Source of the DNA: Phenylobacterium sp.
GTDB lineage: Bacteria > Pseudomonadota > Alphaproteobacteria > Caulobacterales > Caulobacteraceae
Assembly: GCF_030679875.1 (NCBI RefSeq)
Contig: NZ_JAUXSP010000002.1
Coordinates: 1-64,000, forward strand
Length of the DNA: 64,000 nucleotides
Reading direction: 5' to 3'
Below the pieces are notes generated by a model. That model was given only the letters and a program-made list of their open reading frames with translations, did not search any database and had not been told where the DNA came from. Shown here one piece after another: positions 34,679 through 43,264 of this stretch (its first letter is position 1; the number at the start of each line of letters is the position of its first letter). The position numbers and the translations under genes were made by a program.

Positions 34679-35955
34679 GCGGAGAGACCACGCCGGGCGT
34701 GGACATCGTCACCTTCGGCTGCCGGCTGAACGCCTATGAGAGCGAGGTCATCCGCGCCCGGGCCGGTGAGGATGGTCTGACCGACGCCATCGTCTTCAAC
34801 ACCTGCGCGGTGACGAACGAGGCGGTGCGCCAGGCCCGCCAGGCGATCCGCAAGGCCCGCCGCGAGCGGCCCGGCGCCAAGCTGATCGTCACCGGCTGCG
34901 CGGCCCAGATCGACCCGGCGGCGTTCGCGGCCATGGACGAGGTCGATCTCGTCCTGGGCAACGCCGAAAAGAGCGCGGCCGGCGCCTATCTGGACCGGCC
35001 TGCCGAGGGCCGGGTGCGGGTCAACGACATCATGAGCGTGCGCGAGACCGCCGGCCATCTGATCGATGGGCTCAAGGACCGGGCGCGGGCCTATGTGGAG
35101 GTCCAGAACGGCTGCGACCACCGCTGCACCTTCTGCATCATCCCCTTTGGCCGCGGCAATTCCCGCTCCGCCCCGGCCGGCGAGGTGGTCGAGCAGGTTC
35201 GCCGCCTGGCCGCCGAGGGCTATGCCGAGGTGGTGCTGACCGGGGTGGACGTCACCAGCTGGGGCGCCGACCTGCCGGGCCAGCCGAGCCTTGGCCAGCT
35301 GGTCGGGCGGATCCTGCGGCTGGTCCCCGAACTGCCCCGCCTGCGGCTGTCGTCCATCGATGCGGCCGAGATCGACGCCGACCTGCTGGCCCTGTTCGCC
35401 CGTGAGCCACGGCTGGCGCCCTATCTGCATCTGTCGCTGCAGGCCGGCGACGACATGATCCTCAAGCGCATGAAGCGCCGCCACAGCCGGGCCGACGCCC
35501 TGCGGCTGATCGCCGAGGTCCGCGCCGTGCGCCCCGATGTGGCCTTCGGCGCCGACCTGATCGCGGGCTTCCCCACCGAGACGGACGCCATGTTCGCCAA
35601 CACCCTGGCCTTGGTCGACGAGGCGGGGCTGGCCTATCTGCACGTCTTCCCGTTCAGCCCCCGGCCGGGCACGCCGGCCGCGCGGATGCCGCAGCTGCCG
35701 CGGGCGGAGATCAAGGCGCGCGCGGCGGCCTTGCGCGCTGCGGGTGCGGCGGCTCTGGAGCGTCACCTCCAGGCGCAGGTGGGCCGCACAGTCGAAGCCC
35801 TGATCGAACGCCCCGGCTTGGCCCGCGCGCCGGACTTCACCGAGATCGTCTTCGAGGGCGAGGCGCTGGTCGGCCAGATCACGCCCCTGCGCATCACCGG
35901 CCACTCAGGCGGCAAGGCCCACGCGGTCCTCCCGGTCCTGGCGGCGGCGGAGTAG
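34675..35955 (+). CDS. mtaB: tRNA t6A37 methylthiotransferase MtaB
   Basis: MtaB, 426 residues, a radical SAM enzyme that converts t6A37 to ms2t6A37 in tRNAs reading ANN codons. N-terminal UPF0004 domain with iron-sulphur cysteines (TFGCRLNAYES, FNTCAVTNEA, VTGCAAQI), radical SAM CxxxCxxC in NGCDHRCTFCIIPFGRGNSRS (Cys near 147, 151, 154), HLSLQAGDDMILKRMKRRHSRADA, and a short C-terminal TRAM-like region (RTVEALIERPG). MtaB rather than MiaB by CRLN and IIPFGRGNSRS. Overlaps dapF by 4 bases; ftsY lies downstream. Confidence 0.95.
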   Translation: MSGETTPGVDIVTFGCRLNAYESEVIRARAGEDGLTDAIVFNTCAVTNEAVRQARQAIRKARRERPGAKLIVTGCAAQIDPAAFAAMDEVDLVLGNAEKSAAGAYLDRPAEGRVRVNDIMSVRETAGHLIDGLKDRARAYVEVQNGCDHRCTFCIIPFGRGNSRSAPAGEVVEQVRRLAAEGYAEVVLTGVDVTSWGADLPGQPSLGQLVGRILRLVPELPRLRLSSIDAAEIDADLLALFAREPRLAPYLHLSLQAGDDMILKRMKRRHSRADALRLIAEVRAVRPDVAFGADLIAGFPTETDAMFANTLALVDEAGLAYLHVFPFSPRPGTPAARMPQLPRAEIKARAAALRAAGAAALERHLQAQVGRTVEALIERPGLARAPDFTEIVFEGEALVGQITPLRITGHSGGKAHAVLPVLAAAE

Positions 35956-35959
35956 GCGC

Positions 35960-36595
35960 CTAGTCCTCGTCCGGGGTGGCGCGGCCGGGGAAGCCGGGCA
36001 GGGACCAGCGAAAGAGGATGGCGCCGGCGCGGATGGCCAGGCCAACCGCGAAGCCCGCCACAGCGGCTGGCATCTGGGGGACGCCCAGCACCGTCAGGAC
36101 GACGAACACGCCGGCCCCCACCAGGGCGGCCGACACATAGATCTCGCGCTTGAGCAGCACCGAGGGCTCTTCGGCCAGCACGTCACGCAGAACCCCACCA
36201 AAGGTGGCGGTCAACACCCCCATCACCACCGCAGCCCCTGCCGGGACGCCGAAGGCCAGGGCCTTGGCCGCGCCGACCACGGCGTAGGCGCAGAGGCCCA
36301 GCGCGTCGAGCCAGGTCAGGATGAACAGCCGGGCCTTGCCGGCGCCAAACAGCCAGACGGCCAGCGCCGCCACCAGGGGGGCGATCAGATATTCCGGCCG
36401 CACCACCCAGAAGACCGGGGCGTCGATCAGCAGGTCGCGCAGGGTGCCGCCGCCGACGCCGGTGACCGCGGCGAAGAAGGTGAAGGTGACGATGTCGTGC
36501 TTGCGCCGGGCCGCAGCCAGGGCGCCCGAGGCGCCGAACACGAACACGGCGGCATAGTCCAGCCAGCTGAGCGCCGCTCCCAGGCCTTCTTCCAT
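35960..36595 (-). CDS. Trimeric intracellular cation (TRIC) channel family protein
   Basis: A 211-residue UPF0126/TRIC membrane protein with about seven helices in two repeats, each with a glycine-rich motif: FAAVTGVGGGTLRDLLIDAPVF and VMGVLTATFGGVLRDVLAEEPSVLLKREIY. Bacterial TRIC proteins form homotrimeric potassium-permeable channels. It is inserted on the opposite strand between mtaB and ftsY, which are neighbours in many relatives, and ends 4 bases beyond the mtaB stop. Start has AGGGAG. Confidence 0.88.
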   Translation of the reverse strand: MEEGLGAALSWLDYAAVFVFGASGALAAARRKHDIVTFTFFAAVTGVGGGTLRDLLIDAPVFWVVRPEYLIAPLVAALAVWLFGAGKARLFILTWLDALGLCAYAVVGAAKALAFGVPAGAAVVMGVLTATFGGVLRDVLAEEPSVLLKREIYVSAALVGAGVFVVLTVLGVPQMPAAVAGFAVGLAIRAGAILFRWSLPGFPGRATPDED

Positions 36596-36641
36596 GACGT
36601 AAGCTCCCTGACCGGCCGGCGCGAAGGGCGATGCTAGCCCC

Positions 36642-36754
36642 TAGAGCCTGATACGATCAGACGGTATCGTCTGATCGTTGAATCAGGCTCTAAAGTCTAA
36701 GTCTTGAGCGCGTTTCGTTCCGATAACCGGTTCCCACTTGTTCGGAACGCGCTC
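36642..36754. repeat. Extragenic palindromic repeat upstream of ftsY
   Basis: Two hairpins: TAGAGCCTGAT (36642-36652) with ATCAGGCTCTA (36682-36692), whose middle also pairs GATCAGA with TCTGATC, and GAGCGCGTT (36706-36714) with AACGCGCTC (36746-36754) enclosing CCGATAACCGGTTCCCACTTG. The AACCGGTTCCCACTT core is a hallmark of a repeat family widely dispersed in Alphaproteobacteria. It forms most of the spacer before ftsY and could influence its expression or terminate antisense transcription. Confidence 0.7.
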
Positions 36755-36813
36755 TGGTGGTCGATCCTGCGAGCGCAGGTGACGGGGCGGGCGGTGGCGG
36801 CTAGAAGCGCCTC

Positions 36814-37749
36814 ATGACGCAGGAAAAAACTGGCTGGCTCCAGCGCCTGACCTCCGGCCTGTCGCGTTCGTCGCGACAGATGTCGGACACCGTGGTGGCG
36901 AGCTTCGTCAAGCAGCCCCTCGACCAGGCCAAGCTGGACGAGCTGGAAGAGATGCTGATCGAGGCCGATCTCGGTCCGCATTCGGCCGCCCGGATCACCG
37001 CCCGCTTCGCCGAGACCCGGTTCGGCAAGAGCGCCGACGAGACCGAGATCAAGGAGGCCCTGGCCGAGGCGATAGGTCAGGAGCTGTCGGCCCGGCGCGG
37101 GACCTTTGACCCCTTGGGCGGCCCCAGGCCCTATGTGGTGATGTTCATCGGGGTCAATGGCTCGGGCAAGACCACGACACTGGGCAAGATCGCCACCGAC
37201 CTGACCCGCCAGGGCGCCAAGGTGCTGGTGGTGGCCGGCGACACCTTCCGCGCCGCGGCCGTCGAGCAGCTGGCGGTCTGGGCGCAGCGGGCCGGCGCCG
37301 ACTTCATGTCCAGGCCCACGGGCTCGGACGCCGCGGGGCTGGCCTTTGACGCCCTGGAGCGGGCGCGAGCCGAGAACTACGATGTCCTGCTGATCGACAC
37401 CGCCGGCCGCCTGCAGAACAAGCAGGGGCTGATGGACGAGCTCCTGAAGATCAACCGGGTGCTCAAGAAGATCGACCCGGAGGTCCCGCACGAGACCCTG
37501 CTGGTGCTCGACGCCACGGTGGGCCGCAATGCGCTGAACCAGGAAAACATCTTCGGCAACCAGATCGGGGTGTCGGGGATCGTCATGACCAAGCTGGATG
37601 GCACCGCCCGGGGCGGCGTCCTGGTGCCCGTCGCCCAGGCCTCAGACTCGCCCATCAAGCTGATCGGGGTTGGCGAGGGCGTCGATGATCTGCAACCCTT
37701 CGAGCCCCGGGCCTTTGCAAGGTCCCTGGTCGGACTGGACACCCCATGA
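36814..37749 (+). CDS. ftsY: Signal recognition particle receptor FtsY
   Basis: FtsY, 311 residues, the membrane-associated SRP receptor GTPase. NG domain: N domain DQAKLDELEEMLIEADLG, Walker A GVNGSGKTTT (from residue 113), DTFRAAAVEQL, DVLLIDTAGRLQNKQGLM, TKLDGTARGG and the closing GVGEGVDDLQPFEPRAFARSL. The acidic A domain present in E. coli FtsY is very short here, as is usual in alphaproteobacteria. It ends in an ATGA overlap with yciB. Confidence 0.97.
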   Translation: MTQEKTGWLQRLTSGLSRSSRQMSDTVVASFVKQPLDQAKLDELEEMLIEADLGPHSAARITARFAETRFGKSADETEIKEALAEAIGQELSARRGTFDPLGGPRPYVVMFIGVNGSGKTTTLGKIATDLTRQGAKVLVVAGDTFRAAAVEQLAVWAQRAGADFMSRPTGSDAAGLAFDALERARAENYDVLLIDTAGRLQNKQGLMDELLKINRVLKKIDPEVPHETLLVLDATVGRNALNQENIFGNQIGVSGIVMTKLDGTARGGVLVPVAQASDSPIKLIGVGEGVDDLQPFEPRAFARSLVGLDTP

Positions 37750-38336
37750 GGCTTTCGCCGTCAACCCGCCGCACCGTCCGTTTCGTGGTCGATTACGGCG
37801 GCCTGATCACCTTTCTGATCGGCTTCTTTCTGTCGGGCCGCGACCTGGTGGAGGCCACCAAGTGGTTGGTGGGGGGCTCGGCGGTGGCGATCATCATCGG
37901 CCTGATCTTCGAGCGCCGGATCGCCCCCCTGCCGGCCATTTCCGGCGGCGCGGCTCTGGCCTTCGGCGGCCTGACGCTGTTTTTCAACGATCCCACCTTC
38001 GTGAAGATCAAGCCGACCATCATGAACCTGCTGTTCGCCGCGGGGCTGCTGGGCGGCCTGGCCTTCGGCAAGAGCCCCCTGAGGATGCTGATGGGGTCGA
38101 GCGTTCAGCTGCCCGACGTGGCCTGGCGCAAGCTGACCCTCAGCTACGGCCTGTTCTTCGCCGTCCTGGCGGGGCTGAACGAGGTGATCTGGCGCACCCA
38201 GAGCGACGAGATCTGGGTGCTGTTCCGCATGCCGGGCATCCTGATCCTGACCCTCATCTTCTCGTTCACCCAGGTGCCGCTGATGATGAAGTACGCCAAG
38301 ACCGACGAGCCGCCCCCGCCGCCGACCCCAGGCTGA
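37746..38336 (+). CDS. yciB: Septation protein IspZ/YciB family inner membrane protein
   Basis: A 196-residue inner membrane protein with about five helices and the YciB/IspZ pattern: VVDYGGLITFLIGFFL near the start, LTLFFNDPTFVKIKPTIMNLLFAAGLLGGLAFGKSPLRMLM, LTLSYGLFFAVLAGLNEVIWR, and a proline-rich cytoplasmic tail. The family is involved in cell envelope and septation in E. coli and Shigella. It overlaps ftsY by 4 bases and is probably its operon partner. Confidence 0.92.
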   Translation: MRLSPSTRRTVRFVVDYGGLITFLIGFFLSGRDLVEATKWLVGGSAVAIIIGLIFERRIAPLPAISGGAALAFGGLTLFFNDPTFVKIKPTIMNLLFAAGLLGGLAFGKSPLRMLMGSSVQLPDVAWRKLTLSYGLFFAVLAGLNEVIWRTQSDEIWVLFRMPGILILTLIFSFTQVPLMMKYAKTDEPPPPPTPG

Positions 38337-38441
38337 GCCCGCCCGTCACCGCGTTGCGCCGCCCACGGACCTTCCGTCGTCAAAGCGACGCACAAGGCCT
38401 ATAGTCTGCGGGGTTATCGGGTGGGGCGGGAGAGCGGGCCG

Positions 38442-39044
38442 ATGGCGAAAGACAAGGGTTCTGGCGACGCGACCCCGGGCGTGTCGGCGCTTGACGGCTC
38501 CCCCAGCCACCTGCTGCACCGGGCGCTGCAGGTCTCCCTCGACATCTATGCCGAGACCTTCAGCGACAGTGATCTGACCCAAAGGCAGTATGCGGTGCTC
38601 TCGGCGGTCGAGGCCCAGGAGGGCCTGACCCAGACCGATCTGGTGCGGGCCACCGGCATCGATCGCTCCACCCTGGCCGACATGGCCGCCCGGATGATCG
38701 CCAAGGGCCTGTTGGCCCGGGAGCGGTCCCAGGCTGACGCCCGGGCCAATGCGGTGCGGCTGACCGAGGCCGGCGCCGCTGTGCTGGCCGAGGCCCGCCC
38801 CAGGATGGCGACGGCCGATGAGCGCCTGATGCGGCTGATCAGCGGGTCCAAGCGCGAGACCTTCCTGGTCCAGCTGCGCCAGATGGTGGCCGCCGGTGAG
38901 GCGGGCGCCGAGGCCCAGTCGCCAGACGTCGCGACCAAGCCCGCCAAGCTCAAGAAGGACAAGTCCTCCAAGGACAAGGCGCCCAAGGACCGGGGCGCCA
39001 AGGGCGAGGGCAAGAAGAAGAAGAAGGCCAAGAAGGCGGCCTGA
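38442..39044 (+). CDS. MarR family transcriptional regulator with lysine-rich C-terminal tail
   Basis: A 200-residue protein. A winged-helix MarR domain (about residues 20-150: LTQRQYAVLSAVEAQEGLTQTDLVRATGIDRSTLADMAARMIAKGLLARERSQADARANAVRLTEAG) is followed by a tail from about 168 with repeated KDK/KKK units (KLKKDKSSKDKAPKDRG, ending GKKKKKAKKAA), an extended histone H1-like segment absent from normal MarR proteins. The tail may bind DNA nonspecifically. Family members usually repress adjacent genes in response to small ligands; here no obvious target is near. A GTG start at 38421 is possible, but ATG at 38442 follows a G-rich ribosome-binding site. Confidence 0.85.
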   Translation: MAKDKGSGDATPGVSALDGSPSHLLHRALQVSLDIYAETFSDSDLTQRQYAVLSAVEAQEGLTQTDLVRATGIDRSTLADMAARMIAKGLLARERSQADARANAVRLTEAGAAVLAEARPRMATADERLMRLISGSKRETFLVQLRQMVAAGEAGAEAQSPDVATKPAKLKKDKSSKDKAPKDRGAKGEGKKKKKAKKAA

Positions 39045-39070
39045 ACCGGTTCAAGCCAGGCCGGCCCCAC

Positions 39071-39104
39071 AAAAAAGCCCCGGCGGGTGAGCGCCGGGGC
39101 TTCG
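39071..39104 (-). terminator. Intrinsic terminator between convergent genes
   Basis: GCCCCGGCG (39077-39085) and CGCCGGGGC (39092-39100) form a perfect 9-bp stem with a 6-base loop. On the minus strand it is followed by six T residues (39076-39071), serving the Bax inhibitor-1 gene; it may also help end the MarR transcript from the other side. Confidence 0.85.
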
Positions 39105-39126
39105 TCGTGCGTGATGTCTGCGGGGC

Positions 39127-39879
39127 CTAGCGGCGGTCGCCGAAGATGGCCAGCAGGAATTGGAACAGGTTGATGAAGTTGATGTAGAGGCTGAGCGCCC
39201 CGTAGTTGGTGGCCACGCTCATGGCGGTCTGGTCGCCGCCCAGCTGGTAATAGGTCATCTTCAGGCGCTGGGTGTCGAAGGCGATCAGGCCCGCGAAGAT
39301 CAGCACCCCAAGAACGCTGATGATGAAGTTCATCATCGAGTTCTGGATGAACATATTGACCACCATGGCGATGATCAGGCCGAACAGGCCGACGATCAGG
39401 AAGCTGCCGAAGGCCGTAAGGTCCTTCTTGGTGGTGTAGCCGAACAGGGACAGGCCGCCGAAGGCCGTGGCCGTGATCAGGAAGGTCGAGGCGATGGATC
39501 CGCCGGTATAGACCAGGGTCAGCACGCCCATGCCGGCGCCGATCAGGGCGACGATGGTCCAGTAGAGCATCCCGGAGGTTTTCGGCGAGGCGTTCTTCAG
39601 GGCGAAGGCCCCGAACAGCATCACGGCCAGCGGCGCGAACGCCACGATCATCCCCAGGACGGTCATTCCGGCCAGGCGTCCATCAGCCGTGACCGTGTAC
39701 ATCAGGTCGCGGACGGGCGGGTACTGGCCGGTCACGAAGGCCAGGGCGGCCGACAGGACGAGGCCAAGCGCCACCTTGTTGTAGACGCCGAGCATGAAAG
39801 CGCGAAGACCCGCGTCCACCGACATGTCGGCGCGATCCGCGGGGATCGAGCGCGCGTGGGCGCGGTTGAAGTCGCTCAT
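39127..39879 (-). CDS. Bax inhibitor-1/YccA family membrane protein
   Basis: A 250-residue protein with about seven transmembrane helices and the TMBIM/BI-1 pattern: MSVDAGLRAFMLGVYNKVALGLVLSAALAFV, GMTVLGMIVAFAPLAVMLFGAF, YWTIVALIGAGMGVLTLVYTGGSIASTFLITATAFGGLSLFGYTTKKDL, and a final IAFDTQRLKMTYYQLGGDQ with the conserved acidic residue. The family includes calcium-leak channels and YbhL/YccA, linked to FtsH. The first 20 residues are a cytoplasmic tail. AAAGGG precedes the start. Confidence 0.93.
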   Translation of the reverse strand: MSDFNRAHARSIPADRADMSVDAGLRAFMLGVYNKVALGLVLSAALAFVTGQYPPVRDLMYTVTADGRLAGMTVLGMIVAFAPLAVMLFGAFALKNASPKTSGMLYWTIVALIGAGMGVLTLVYTGGSIASTFLITATAFGGLSLFGYTTKKDLTAFGSFLIVGLFGLIIAMVVNMFIQNSMMNFIISVLGVLIFAGLIAFDTQRLKMTYYQLGGDQTAMSVATNYGALSLYINFINLFQFLLAIFGDRR

Positions 39880-40065
39880 CGAGGCAAAGCCCTTTCTTGT
39901 GTGCGTCCACGATTGGACGCCTGCCTAATATCGGGACCCGAGAGGCTCCTGACAAGGATAACCGGAAAGCGGGCAAGGGATATCGGCGGATCCGTCCTGA
40001 TTTTGCGGGTCGCGTCGGAGGCGGGGCGCCTGGAGGCCCAGGCGATCGTGGGCTAGCATCGCCGG

Positions 40066-40602
40066 ATGCTTCGTCTATTCGCCGCCCTGGCCGTGCCCGA
40101 GGATGTCGCCGTGGCCCTGAGCGGCCGCCAGCGGGACCTGGAAGGCGCACGCTGGCGGCCTCTGGAGGCCCTGCACATCACCCTGCGCTTTTTCGGCGAA
40201 ATCCCGGAGAACCAGGCCGATGATCTTGACGCCGAGCTGGGGTGCATCACCGGCCGTCCCCTTCAGATCCAGCTGGAAGGGGTTGGCGCCTTTGGCGAGG
40301 GCCGGGACATTCATGCGATCTGGGCCGGGGTGTCGGAAAGCGCCGAGCTACGCCAGCTGGCTGGACGGTGCGAGGCCGCCGCCCGTCGGGCCGGTCTTGC
40401 CCCGGACCGCCGAAACTACCGGCCCCATGTGACGCTCGCCTATCTGTCGCGGCCCGATCCGCCCGCCGTCGCCGCCTGGATCCAGACCCACAACCTTCTG
40501 AAATCTCCGGGGTTCTCCGTCGCCGGCTTCGGCCTCTATTCCAGCCACCGGGGGGACAGCGGGCCCGCCTATCGCCTGGAAAAGGACTATCCCCTGATCT
40601 GA
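40066..40602 (+). CDS. thpR: RNA 2',3'-cyclic phosphodiesterase ThpR
   Basis: A 178-residue 2H phosphoesterase. The two histidine motifs are HITL at residues 37-40 (LEALHITLRFFGEI) and HVTL at 121-124 (YRPHVTLAYLS), with the phenylalanine-rich start LRLFAALAVP. Family members hydrolyse 2',3'-cyclic phosphates on RNA ends or ligate tRNA halves in vitro. Length is standard. Divergent from the BI-1 gene with a 186-base spacer. Confidence 0.92.
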   Translation: MLRLFAALAVPEDVAVALSGRQRDLEGARWRPLEALHITLRFFGEIPENQADDLDAELGCITGRPLQIQLEGVGAFGEGRDIHAIWAGVSESAELRQLAGRCEAAARRAGLAPDRRNYRPHVTLAYLSRPDPPAVAAWIQTHNLLKSPGFSVAGFGLYSSHRGDSGPAYRLEKDYPLI

Positions 40603-40625
40603 GGTTTCAGGCCTCAAATCTGTCG

Positions 40626-41006
40626 TCAGGCGACAGCGTAGTCTTTCAGGACGCCCAGGGTGACGATGGCCAGGGTTTCCTCATGGGTCGCCTCCAGCAC
40701 CAGTTTCGGGGCGCAACCGGCGTCCAGGGCTTCCTTCCAGCGGGGCGCGCACAGGCACCAGCGATCCCCGGGGCGGAGACCCGGAAACCCGCTCTCGGGA
40801 ACCGGCGTCGACAGGTCATTGCCCCGGGACCGGGAGAAGGCCAGGAACTCGGCGCTCATCACCGCGCAGACCGTGTGCAGCCCCAGGTCATGGGGGCCGG
40901 TCTCGCAGCAGCCATTGCGGAAAAAGCCGGTGACGGGGTCCATCGAGCAGCGGACGAGCTCTTCCCCCAGAACGTTCTTGGCCTCGGCGTCGTATCGGAT
41001 GGTCAT
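40626..41006 (-). CDS. DUF2237 family protein
   Basis: A 126-residue protein with the DUF2237 signature: AKNVLGEELVRCSMDPVTGFFRNGCCETGPHDLGLHTVCAVMSAEFLAFSRSRGNDLSTPVPE and GLRPGDRWCLCAPRWKEAL. Several conserved cysteines and histidine suggest metal or redox chemistry but the family function is unknown. AGGA precedes the start. Convergent with thpR. Confidence 0.9.
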   Translation of the reverse strand: MTIRYDAEAKNVLGEELVRCSMDPVTGFFRNGCCETGPHDLGLHTVCAVMSAEFLAFSRSRGNDLSTPVPESGFPGLRPGDRWCLCAPRWKEALDAGCAPKLVLEATHEETLAIVTLGVLKDYAVA

Positions 41007-41058
41007 GGTCCTATCCTAGACGCTAAGACGAGGCCTGCGCCAAGGGAGTCCCGCATCC

Positions 41059-41943
41059 ATGAGACCGCCTTCCGCCGACACCCCCCCGCCGCCCGGGCGT
41101 CCCCGGCGCAGCGCCCTCTATATGCCCGCCGCCAATCCCCGGGCGCTGGCCAAGGCCCGGGACCTGGCCTGTGACGTGGTGATCCTCGACCTGGAGGACG
41201 CCGTCGCCCCTGAGGCCAAGGCCGAGGCCCGTCAGGCCGCCTGCGCCGCCGTGGCGGCGGGGGGTTTTGGCGACCGGGAAGTGGTCATCCGCATCAACAG
41301 CCTGGCGACAGAATGGGGCGGGGCCGACCTCGCCGCGGCGGTTCAGGCCCGCCCCGACGCCATCCTGCTTCCCAAGATCAACGGCCCTGACGATCTGGCG
41401 CCCTATGCCCAGGCCCGGCCCGAAGGGGTTGCGCTCTGGGCCATGGTCGAGACTTGCCAGGTCCTGTTCCGCCTCGACCCCCTGGGGGCCGCAGCGAAGG
41501 CGCATGGACTGACCACCCTGGTGGCCGGGACAAACGATCTGGCCAAGGAGATGGGCTGCAGACATGACGCCGAACGCGCGCCCCTGCTGGCGGCCCTCTC
41601 GCTCATGGTGGCCGCGGCCCGCGCGCACGGACTTGTGATCCTGGACGGCGTCTTCAATGGCCTCGATGACGCCCAGGGCCTGGCCCGCCAGTGCGCCCAG
41701 GGTGAGGCCTTCGGATTCGACGGCAAGACCCTGATCCATCCCAGCCAGATCGAGGCCGCCAATCGCGCCTTCTCGCCCGATCCCGAGGCCGTGGCCTGGG
41801 CCAGGCGGGTGGTGGAGGCCTTTGATTCGCCGGAAAACACCGCTAGGGGCGTCATTCGCGTCGAGGGACGCATGGTCGAACGGCTGCATCTGGATCAGGC
41901 CCGTCGTCTGCTCGCCGTAGCCGACGCCATCGCCGCGACCTGA
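41059..41943 (+). CDS. CoA ester lyase (HpcH/HpaI aldolase, citrate lyase beta-like)
   Basis: A 294-residue TIM-barrel lyase. Family motifs: RSALYMPAANPRALAKARDLACDVVILDLEDAVAPEAK (metal-binding Glu/Asp), REVVIRINSLATEWGGADLA, ILLPKINGPDDL, LWAMVETCQVLF, LVAGTNDLAKEM and EAFGFDGKTLIHPSQIEAANRAF. This is the citryl-/malyl-CoA lyase-like subgroup; an L-malyl-CoA or beta-methylmalyl-CoA substrate is possible but cannot be decided. Strong ribosome-binding site AGGGAG. Divergent from DUF2237. Confidence 0.88.
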   Translation: MRPPSADTPPPPGRPRRSALYMPAANPRALAKARDLACDVVILDLEDAVAPEAKAEARQAACAAVAAGGFGDREVVIRINSLATEWGGADLAAAVQARPDAILLPKINGPDDLAPYAQARPEGVALWAMVETCQVLFRLDPLGAAAKAHGLTTLVAGTNDLAKEMGCRHDAERAPLLAALSLMVAAARAHGLVILDGVFNGLDDAQGLARQCAQGEAFGFDGKTLIHPSQIEAANRAFSPDPEAVAWARRVVEAFDSPENTARGVIRVEGRMVERLHLDQARRLLAVADAIAAT

Positions 41944-41976
41944 CTGGCCGCCCGGAAGACGAAGGAGCCACGCCCC

Positions 41977-42735
41977 ATGGGATGGATCGCCCCGCCCCCC
42001 CGTCGCCCGCTCCCCCTGCGGCGGCCCCTGATGGCGGCCCTCGCCGCGCTGCTGGCGTCCAGCCCGGCCCTGGCGCAGTCGTCCGATCCCATCGGCGACC
42101 TGCTAGGCGGTGACGGGCCGCTGGTCACCGCCCCGCCCCCCGGACCTGCGCCGGCCGCTCCAGCGCCAGCGCCAGCTCCCGTTCCGGCGCCGGTGGCTCC
42201 GGCGCCGGTCGCGCCGGTTGCAGTTCCGACTCCGCGCCCTCAAGCGAGCCCGCCGCCGCCCGCCGCCGCGGTGACGCCGGCGCCCGCCCTGCGCCCGGAC
42301 CGGACCATCGCCTCCCAGCCGGTTTTCCTTGATGAGCGTCAGGCCGTGGCGGGTCAGCTCAGCGCCGAGGAGCGCGGCTATGAGGATCGGCTTCGGGCCT
42401 CCTACAACTCGGCCCAGGGGCTACAGGGCCCCCTCGACGGGGGTTGGGCCCTGATGACCATGGCCGGACAGGACCTCTATGCCCTGCGGTTTGTCGACCG
42501 GGGCTCGGGACCCCTGGAGGGCGCCTGGCGCGACGCCCGCCGGCCGGGCTCCCTGGATGGCTTCGGCTTCCTCGACAATATTGAGCGGCGCGGCGGCCAG
42601 GTGACCCTGCGCTTCACTCCCAGGCGAGGCGCGCCGCCCAGCGTGATCACCCTTTCGGCCGGCGCCGAAGGCCAGTGGTCGGGGGAGATGATCGAGGATG
42701 GCGTCCCGCGCGGCGTGATGATGCGCCGCCGCTAG
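41977..42735 (+). CDS. Exported proline-rich protein, function unknown
   Basis: A 252-residue protein: signal peptide (MAALAALLASSPALAQSS, cleavage after ALA), then a low-complexity Pro/Ala stretch (about residues 50-115, PAPAPAPVPAP type repeats), followed by a globular domain with LQGPLDGGWALMTMAGQDLYALRFVDRG, LEGAWRDARRPGSLDGFGFLDNIER and ending [12 protein letters not shown]. The Pro/Ala region may span the periplasm. No named family recognised. GAAGGAG precedes the ATG. It overlaps the convergent HIT gene by 4 bases. Confidence 0.75.
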   Translation: MGWIAPPPRRPLPLRRPLMAALAALLASSPALAQSSDPIGDLLGGDGPLVTAPPPGPAPAAPAPAPAPVPAPVAPAPVAPVAVPTPRPQASPPPPAAAVTPAPALRPDRTIASQPVFLDERQAVAGQLSAEERGYEDRLRASYNSAQGLQGPLDGGWALMTMAGQDLYALRFVDRGSGPLEGAWRDARRPGSLDGFGFLDNIERRGGQVTLRFTPRRGAPPSVITLSAGAEGQWSGEMIEDGVPRGVMMRRR

Positions 42736-43154
42736 GCGCCCTGCAGGGCTTGCCGGGCGACACCAAGGGCGTGCGTCAAGGCCGCGCCTTCGTAGGCAAG
42801 GGCCGCGCTGTGTCCCCAGACGGGGCCGGGCCAGGCCGGATCGTCTCGCCTGCGGCCCACCACATGAACATGCAGCTGGGGCGTGACATTGCCGAGGGCG
42901 CCGGTATTCAGCTTGTCGATCGGCCGGCCCACAGCCTGGCCCATGGCGCGCACCGCCCGGCCGGCCGCCAGGATTTCGGCCATCAGCCGGGGGAGATCGG
43001 CTGGGGACAGATCCTCCAGCTCCCGGGCCGCCGACACTTTGGGGATCAGCACGATCCAGGGATAGCGGGAGTCATCCTGCAGCCTCGCCTCACACAGGGG
43101 GAGCTCAAGGAGCCGGTGGGAGCTGGCTGCGAAGGCGGGGTCCAGGGCGAACAT
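42732..43154 (-). CDS. HIT domain protein
   Basis: A histidine-triad family nucleotide-binding protein of 140 residues. The motif [14 protein letters not shown] carries the HxHxH-like core, preceded by [14 protein letters not shown], and the N-terminal [40 protein letters not shown] is typical of this bacterial HIT subgroup. Substrate unknown; HIT enzymes are nucleotidyl hydrolases or transferases. A GTG start 11 codons upstream (43187) is possible. Confidence 0.88.
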   Translation of the reverse strand: MFALDPAFAASSHRLLELPLCEARLQDDSRYPWIVLIPKVSAARELEDLSPADLPRLMAEILAAGRAVRAMGQAVGRPIDKLNTGALGNVTPQLHVHVVGRRRDDPAWPGPVWGHSAALAYEGAALTHALGVARQALQGA

Positions 43155-43264
43155 CGCCCCAGACTGGAGCCACAGCGCCCGGGCCACAAGCCAGCAGCCT
43201 TGCCGCCGGGGCGCTGCTTGGGTTAGGGACCGCCAACAAGTCGGCCAAAGCCAGGAGATATCCC

